Shown: positions 57,738 through 64,000 of the stretch, in pieces
Position numbering within the stretch: the first letter of the stretch is position 1
Layout: every line of letters begins with the position of its first letter
Assembly (NCBI RefSeq): GCF_036884655.1
Contig: NC_088339.1
Coordinates: 22,605,501 to 22,669,500 of the forward strand
DNA from: Musa acuminata AAA Group
Taxonomy: Eukaryota; Streptophyta; Magnoliopsida; Zingiberales; Musaceae
Direction of reading: 5' to 3'
DNA length: 64,000 nucleotides
Notes under the pieces: model-generated
Seen by the model: the letters and a program-made list of their open reading frames with translations, nothing else
Told to the model about the DNA's origin: nothing
Database searches by the model: none
Program-made: the position numbers and the translations under genes

Positions 57738-60700
57738 TTAATCAGACAATCCAGCTTTGCTCCTCAGATGCTCCTTAAAGTCCATAATGTCACCCTCCCA
57801 CTTTGTCACTGCTTGATTCTCGCAGACCCAAATCTCCTCGGCTACCTGATTGATCAATCTGAAGTCGTGGCTCACCAACACCAGGCCACCATCCCACTCA
57901 TTCAGTGCTTCTGCTAGGGAATCAATGGTCTCGATATCCAGATGATTTGTGGGTTCATCGAGCAGCAGCATATGCGGTTGCCTCCAGGCCAGCCAAGCAA
58001 AGATCACCCTGCTCCTTTGACCATCTGACAAGTTCTTCATAGGCATCACCTGTGCTTTTCCTGACAATCCAAACTTTCCAATTGCAGCTCTCATCCTCTC
58101 CTCCTCATTGCCTGGGTACTCTCTCATCATGTACTGAAGTGCAGACATCTCTAGATCAAGCTTCTCGGCCAGATGCTGATGAAACTGGGCAATTCTGAGA
58201 TGGTTGTGCCGCCTAACCATTCCATCCAAAGGGATAAGATCACCAGTCATCAGCTTGAGCAATGTGCTCTTCCCAGCACCATTGGGCCCTACTAGTGCTA
58301 CTCTGGAATCAAGGTCCACACCAAAATCAAGGTTCTTGTAGATGAGTGTCTCTGGGGTATATCCAAAAGTCACTCCCACAAACTGCAGGACTGGTGGGGG
58401 AAGTTTACCAACATCTACAAAGCGAAAGACCAATACTTTGTCCTTCACCACTTTTTCCGTAAGTCCACCGCGCTCCATCTTGGCAAGAGTTTTCTCCTTG
58501 CTCTGGGCTTGACGGGCCAACTTAGCAGAACCATGACCAAATCGAGCAATGTACTCTTTCATAGAAGAAATTTGCTCCTGCTCCCACTTGTACTGCTTCA
58601 TCTGATTTTCTTCCAGCTCTGCACGAGTCTGGACGTATTGGTCATAGTTGCCGGTGTAGAATTTTAGCTTCTTGCTCTGCATGTGGATGATGTTGGTACA
58701 GACACCATTAAGAAAATCCTGAGAGTGTGACACCACAACTAGGATACGATCAAGTTTCTTCAGAGACTCTTCCAACCAGACACATGCCTCTAAATCTGCA
58801 AAACAAAACAAGAACAAGCAAGCCTAAGTTTTGCATACTACCAGTCAAATGTGCATTCATACAACATCAGAAGCTGATCTTCTCATTTATGAAAAGTTTT
58901 GTAATAGGGAAGAGAACTCTACTACATGATAAATGCTTAAATTTATGTCCTGATTGTACACTGTATAAAAGATTCATTTAGATAACTGTATATACTTGTG
59001 AGCACAGATCTGGCCAAGGAAAGAAACAATTTGATCAAATGATCAAAACTTAACTATAAGCAATGCCTCATAATGCAATTTGGAAAAAGAATAGAAGCTC
59101 TTTTGCAGTATTGCAATAGTCGCTTTGTCTATGATGAGAGCATGAGTAGACGGACATTATCCTCAAGTGAATAACCACCAAGTATGAAAAGCAGTGCTGT
59201 TCCGGCACTTAACATGAACAAAATCCATCTTAGCAGCATCCTGCTACAATGTAAACAATTTTTGAAAAATAAAAGCACAAACAAAAGCTAACAACAATGT
59301 GCAGATGAAGTGTAAAATGAAATATGGAAAATATATGGTTGATGTGGAAAGAGAGACAAAAAAAAAAGAGAATCTACCGGAGTTACACCAGCTTTTTCAC
59401 TATTTTCATGCTCAGCTCTGGTAGGAACATCTGTAGAAGCAAATTCAGTAACCTTGGAAGCAAATCTAACTAATGTACTTTTCTGAGAAGCACAAAACAT
59501 GATAACAACAGAATATCACAATGATATTATCATTTTAATTACTGTAAACTGCACAAGGTAATTCTAAAGACATAAAAATCAATCATCATAATGCAAATGT
59601 ACAAGAGCTTTTGTCAAGTTAGCACATATTTAGATATCTAACCTGAACCATCTCAGGCTTTTTGCAACCGATTTAGGAGACTCTTATTTCTGTAATTCAG
59701 ATTTGCTCAGGTAATGAATGTAGAGTTTCAACAAGCAACCCTTGATGATACTTGAATTTCAAGGAAATTCATTGAGATAACTGCTTCAAGGATGCAATTG
59801 ATAGGGAAATCAAGTTTGGCAGTTGCAATGTTATACCAATGCATGTAAGTTTGTAGAAAACCAAATTCCTAATTAGTTGGCATATCAAAGTGCAACACCA
59901 TATCTAATATAATATTACATGGACGGATGGGAATTAGTCATTTAAGATTCCGAAACAACTCGGTCTACATTACAAAAGTTTCAACCCAAACCCCATGAAT
60001 TAACTTGCATATATGTTTAGCCAATATGGCTCACAATAACAAAAAAATGAAAGTTCTTATCTACATCTACATATCCATTCTGGATTGTCTAGGACATGAT
60101 ACTTGTAGGATACTTCATGATATATGTAGATATATGTATCATGATTTTTAAATAATTAATAAACAGATAAAATAATTTTAGAATTCGGCAAATAGTTTTT
60201 CATTATAGAAACGAAAACATGTTTTATATAGTAATTATAAGTTATCTGTATTTTCATTAAATTATGATTAATAAAATTGATAGAATGATCTTATTTCACT
60301 TACAATAAGTTTCTTCTATCTTCTTTATACAACTGAAATATTATATAATAAAATTCTTTTTGTCCATGGTAAATAGGGTAGGAATGCTTCCATGTTGACT
60401 AGTGACTTGTTATTATCTATCATAATACATAACTATCTATTTCAAAACTTCAATTAAATATCAAGCCTTGCCGTAAATTTAATTTTTGTGTACAAATTCA
60501 AGGCATTTTATAACTACTTTTCTTAAAGATGTCACGTATCAGCATATATGTCTTGTGACATATCAGTGTCCCATATATCAGTATATAGGCTTCACAAATC
60601 GCAAGAAAATATTCGACATTTAAGTTATTTAATGAGTAGCAGATTAGAGAAATTTGTTTTTTGAATGTTCCGAAGGTCTAGTGTAACATAATGGATCATT

Positions 60701-63407
60701 AGTATTGATTTTGCTATTCCTTCATTACAGCCACATCCACTTTATTAGTTGATAATCTTCCATGTAAACATGTGATAACCCAAACAAATCTACCAACTCC
60801 AACACCTACCCAAGATACCAACTGTTCAAGCCCCAAGGAAACCTAGCTAAGCTGATCTTGTTTCAGGTACATATATCATTAGTCAAACTTGCCATCACCA
60901 ACTGATCCTGATAAAATTGTATACCAATAACATAAAAGAAAAAACAATACGATGTAAAGGTCATCGACCTATCAAAACAGGAATAATAATTAATTTCATT
61001 GTATGAAAAATCCAACTATGCCAAATAATAAATAAAGAGGACCAATGGCAACTAGTTTCCTGATATTGGAAAAAGGAATATATATTTTACCAAGATGATT
61101 TGTAGGCTCGTCAAGCAAGAGGATAGTTGGGTTCATAAACAATGCTCTAGCCAAAGCAATCCTCATACGCCATCCACCAGAGAAGTCACGGGTTTTCTTT
61201 GCTTGCATTTGTTTATTAAAACCAAGTCCATACAAAATTTCAGCAGCTCGCTTCTCAGCAGTGGATGCATCTATTGCTTCCAATCGCTCATATATACGAT
61301 CCAAAGCTTCTCCACCACCACCATCCTACAAGAAGTCATAAAATCCAAACATATATAAAAGAATAATAGATCACTTTGATTAAAGACGTATATAACCAAG
61401 CTGCTATCTGCAACATGAAAATTGTGCTTACAAACAAACCTCAGCAGCTAAGATTTCAGCTTCTTTCTCCAGCCTCAATCTTTCTTCATCACAATTAATG
61501 ACGGCCTCCAAAGCTGACATGTCTGAAGCTTCAATCTCCCGGGTAAGGTGATATATATCCATGTGCTCAGGAATTGGAAGCTCTCTGCATCCTATTGCTG
61601 CAAGAAGGGTGGATTTCCCACAGCCATTAAGTCCTAACAAACCATAGCGCCTACAAGTAGAACAAATTAGCTACATAAACAAACCAAGGCATAAAATCTA
61701 ACTCCAATACTAAAGTTAGAAGTTGACATGCAAAACCTACCATAGTTGAGCTCCAACTCAGAATCCACTATAAGGTCATGCCCATGAAAGGTTAGTGATA
61801 ACGACTCAATCTGGAATGTGTACAATTGCCAAGGATTATGAAATGAAGGCAAAAAATATTCATAATGACAAAAGAAACACAGTAGAAGCCATGAATATGT
61901 TAACTTGATCATCTTGTTCAGCGCCACAACAATAGGACTGCAAAGGGTCTGGTCATAGTTGTCTATATCTATTAATATTCAAGTGATAAAATAAAATCAG
62001 TATATAACAAACATCAATCCGTCATAAATAAATCAAATTCATCAATAATTCCAAAATTCCATATAGTGACAAAATGAACCCTTTCAAGCAACCAACTTCA
62101 AGGGGGCAATGAACCATCCAAAAGTTAGTATATACCATATTCTTAACAATTATGAAATAAGGAAAACAAGAATATGCTTGTGCAGATAAGGAAATGATTA
62201 AGAGAAGCAGTCCTGTCAACAAGATGGAAACAGAATTTTTTGGACAATGGTGACCAAATAAGTTCTGTAATTTTGAGCTTCATCCTGGTACTCAACAATC
62301 AAGAAAAGAATTGCTTATGAGCCTGTAATCATATGATGCATCTGTTCTCAACACTGCTTCAGAGCAAACAACATACTGAATAAAGACATCTTGTTCCACT
62401 GCCGTCATGCTCATCATTATTTATTTAAGGTCACTCTTAAGAACATCAGAAGAAAAGCATATAGCCTTACAATATTAAAAAATTTCTTAATGATATAGTA
62501 TCATTTCAAAAACTTGGCCAACATAAACACTCCTTTTTCTTCCTTAATGATATAGAAATTCATTAAGCTTTGGAGTGTAAGGGGATTCATATGTATATTT
62601 TTTAAGTGAGCTTTTCCCAATATATTCTTTATTTAGATGATGATAAAGAATTTCATAACTGATGGTAGAAAACATAGGCAAAATATCTACAAGCAATGAA
62701 GACAAATAAAAATAGTCTTTAGTTCTCTGATAACCATAAAAGCCTAGGCCATACTGACTGTCTTTTCCGAATCAAGGACTTCACCAAATAAGGAGCAATA
62801 TTATTGCGACAGAAAAGAATAACTCTGTGCCCAGAATTTCATAACTCTGTACCCCGATCACATTGCAAGCCATAAACAACATAACATTTTATAAGTGACT
62901 CATTTCCTACGAAACTGCACCTAGTGGTCCATAAGAAATATTAAATTAACTTGTATATATGCCCAAACAATTCTCATTTTTTACTCTAAATTTCAAATTC
63001 GAACCCTACTTGATTTGATAATCGAAAACTGATGATCATGCTCAGATACATTTTCACTATAATCAAAATTCCATTTCTGAAATAACCCCACTATGATTTT
63101 CACTTGTTAGATTAAGCATTAGCTTACTTAACACGGAACAAAAACGTATCTTTACGAACCAAAGGTAGAGAGGGAAAAATGAAGGTACATGGATATCTCT
63201 GGAGAGCGGATGCGAGGCGAGGACACCCGTGCACGTCCGATCCGAGATCCGCATCGATCCGACTCCATCGGCCACCTTCCCCACCGCCGCCCCATTCGGC
63301 ACATCGGCGGCCGCCTTCGACGACGTGGCCGATGATTTCCCTCCCCTCTTCGCTGCCGCCGCGGCCTTTTTGGCCGCCGCCTTCTTCTTGCTCGCGTCCG
63401 ACACCAT
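57738..63407 (-). CDS. ABCF1: ABC transporter F family member 1-like (GCN20-type) ATPase
   Basis: ABCF proteins have two ATPase domains and no membrane segments; they act on ribosomes and in GCN2-linked translational control, not transport. Exons in order: 63407-63189, 61810-61737, 61650-61440, 61325-61091 and 58795-57738, with consistent phase, giving 598 residues; plant ABCF1 is about 595. The N-terminus ([20 protein letters not shown]) is Lys/Ala-rich. Domain 1 has Walker A GLNGCGKS (104-111), signature [14 protein letters not shown] and Walker [13 protein letters not shown] across the last intron. The linker ([20 protein letters not shown] onward) is charged. Domain 2 has [20 protein letters not shown] and [11 protein letters not shown], then the H-loop LVSHDFRLI. 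The C-terminus is KAGLSD. Exon 2 ends at GGTAG/GTTTTG, not at the first GT, because only that keeps the YGRRYG frame. The unrelated minus-strand frame at 59288-59500 lies in intron 4 and is not used here. Confidence 0.95.
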
Positions 63408-64000
63408 CCCCTGCTCAAATCCCCAAACCAAATCAACGGATCGGTCTCAACAGACGGCAGACGGACAAAACCCGGGCTAAATTCGAAGGGGAGAGAGAAA
63501 TTGGAGGGCGGCGTGGAGGATACGGTTCCTACGTTGTTGCGAGGGTTTGCCCTTAATGCCGATCTAATATTAGTTCAATTACTTCTTTATTATTGTACGA
63601 CTGAACCCAACCATCACCTTGCTTTGTTCTTCGTGATACGGCTAGCATTAATATGCGGTTACATCATCTACCGTTAAATTAGTATGCGGACATCTTCTCT
63701 GCCGTCCACGCGTGAGTTGGGAATCGATCCGGTCCGAGGCGGTTCGAGTGGGCCAGCGATCCGTGACTGCACGATTCATAAAGCATTGAGATCTGACCTG
63801 ACCTCCGGCGCTTTGAGATCCACGTGAGTTCTGATTACTGGGCTGGGCTTTATATTTGGTGGGTCTCTATTCGCTGGCAGCCCCAAATGCAACTTGGAAT
63901 GTGGAATTTGCTGTGCAATTCTTGGATTCGCCGCCAATCGACCTTTCAATGTATTTTTTCGGTCGTTAGGGCATTCCCTTGCAAAATGCCCTTCTTCTCC
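63408..64000. other. ABCF1 upstream region
   Basis: A GC-rich leader/promoter stretch to about 63540 is followed by mixed DNA to the window end. No gene start is recognisable in the last 450 bases. Confidence 0.5.

Noticed and set aside
59288..59500. 70-codon minus-strand frame in ABCF1 intron 4
   Set aside because: The family protein is complete without it, and it matches no ABCF sequence.

Overview
This window is nuclear DNA from a flowering plant. Coding regions are interrupted by GT-AG introns, intergenic DNA is AT-rich with long TA/TG and GA microsatellites, and a decayed LTR retrotransposon lies in the middle. The intronless genes (an ERF factor and a phosphate transporter) are very GC-rich, and one insertion resembles SIRE-type Copia LTRs. 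Together these suggest a commelinid monocot, possibly Zingiberales (banana-like). That placement is inference and is not proved by the sequence.

Layout from left to right. 1-7460 is mostly AT-rich and non-coding, with a possible exon cut by the left edge, a TA/TG microsatellite and a dense W-box cluster near 3.9-4.4 kb. 7801-8433 (+) is a group IX-like AP2/ERF transcription factor with an EDLL activation motif. 11740-13898 (+) is a three-exon type-1 protein phosphatase (PP1) catalytic subunit. 17800-19401 (+) is a PHT1 phosphate/H+ symporter with a P1BS phosphate-starvation element upstream and an 84-bp triple repeat just downstream. 21152-26712 (+) is a four-exon receptor-like cytoplasmic kinase of subfamily VII (PCRK1/PBL19 type) with a GC-AG first intron. 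31195-35590 (+) is a ten-exon OTU-family deubiquitinase, followed by a five-copy 70-bp tandem array, a heat-shock-element cluster and a short chaperonin-60 relic.

37457-45119 is a decayed Ty3/Gypsy element in minus orientation: two diverged LTRs, a tRNA-Met primer-binding-site relic, and gag, reverse transcriptase and integrase relics. It is interrupted by a 1.3-kb solo LTR flanked by a 5-bp target-site duplication. 45793-49085 (-) is an eight-exon DHHC protein S-acyltransferase. 54246-54921 (+) holds a TATA box and a MIR172 stem-loop, the clearest non-coding RNA gene in the window. 57738-63407 (-) is a five-exon ABCF1-type (GCN20-like) ATPase whose last 79 codons and 3' UTR are partly duplicated in tandem just beyond its stop codon.

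The genes are ordinary single plant loci with separate functions (ethylene/defence transcription, dephosphorylation, phosphate uptake, immune signalling, deubiquitination, palmitoylation, miRNA control of AP2 genes, translational control). I see no operon-like or clustered pathway. The most interesting signals are structural: small tandem duplications, the nested transposon, the ABCF1 tail duplication, the chaperonin relic with its upstream heat-shock elements, and the MIR172 locus. Exon coordinates were read by hand from splice signals, reading phase and family similarity, without transcript data.
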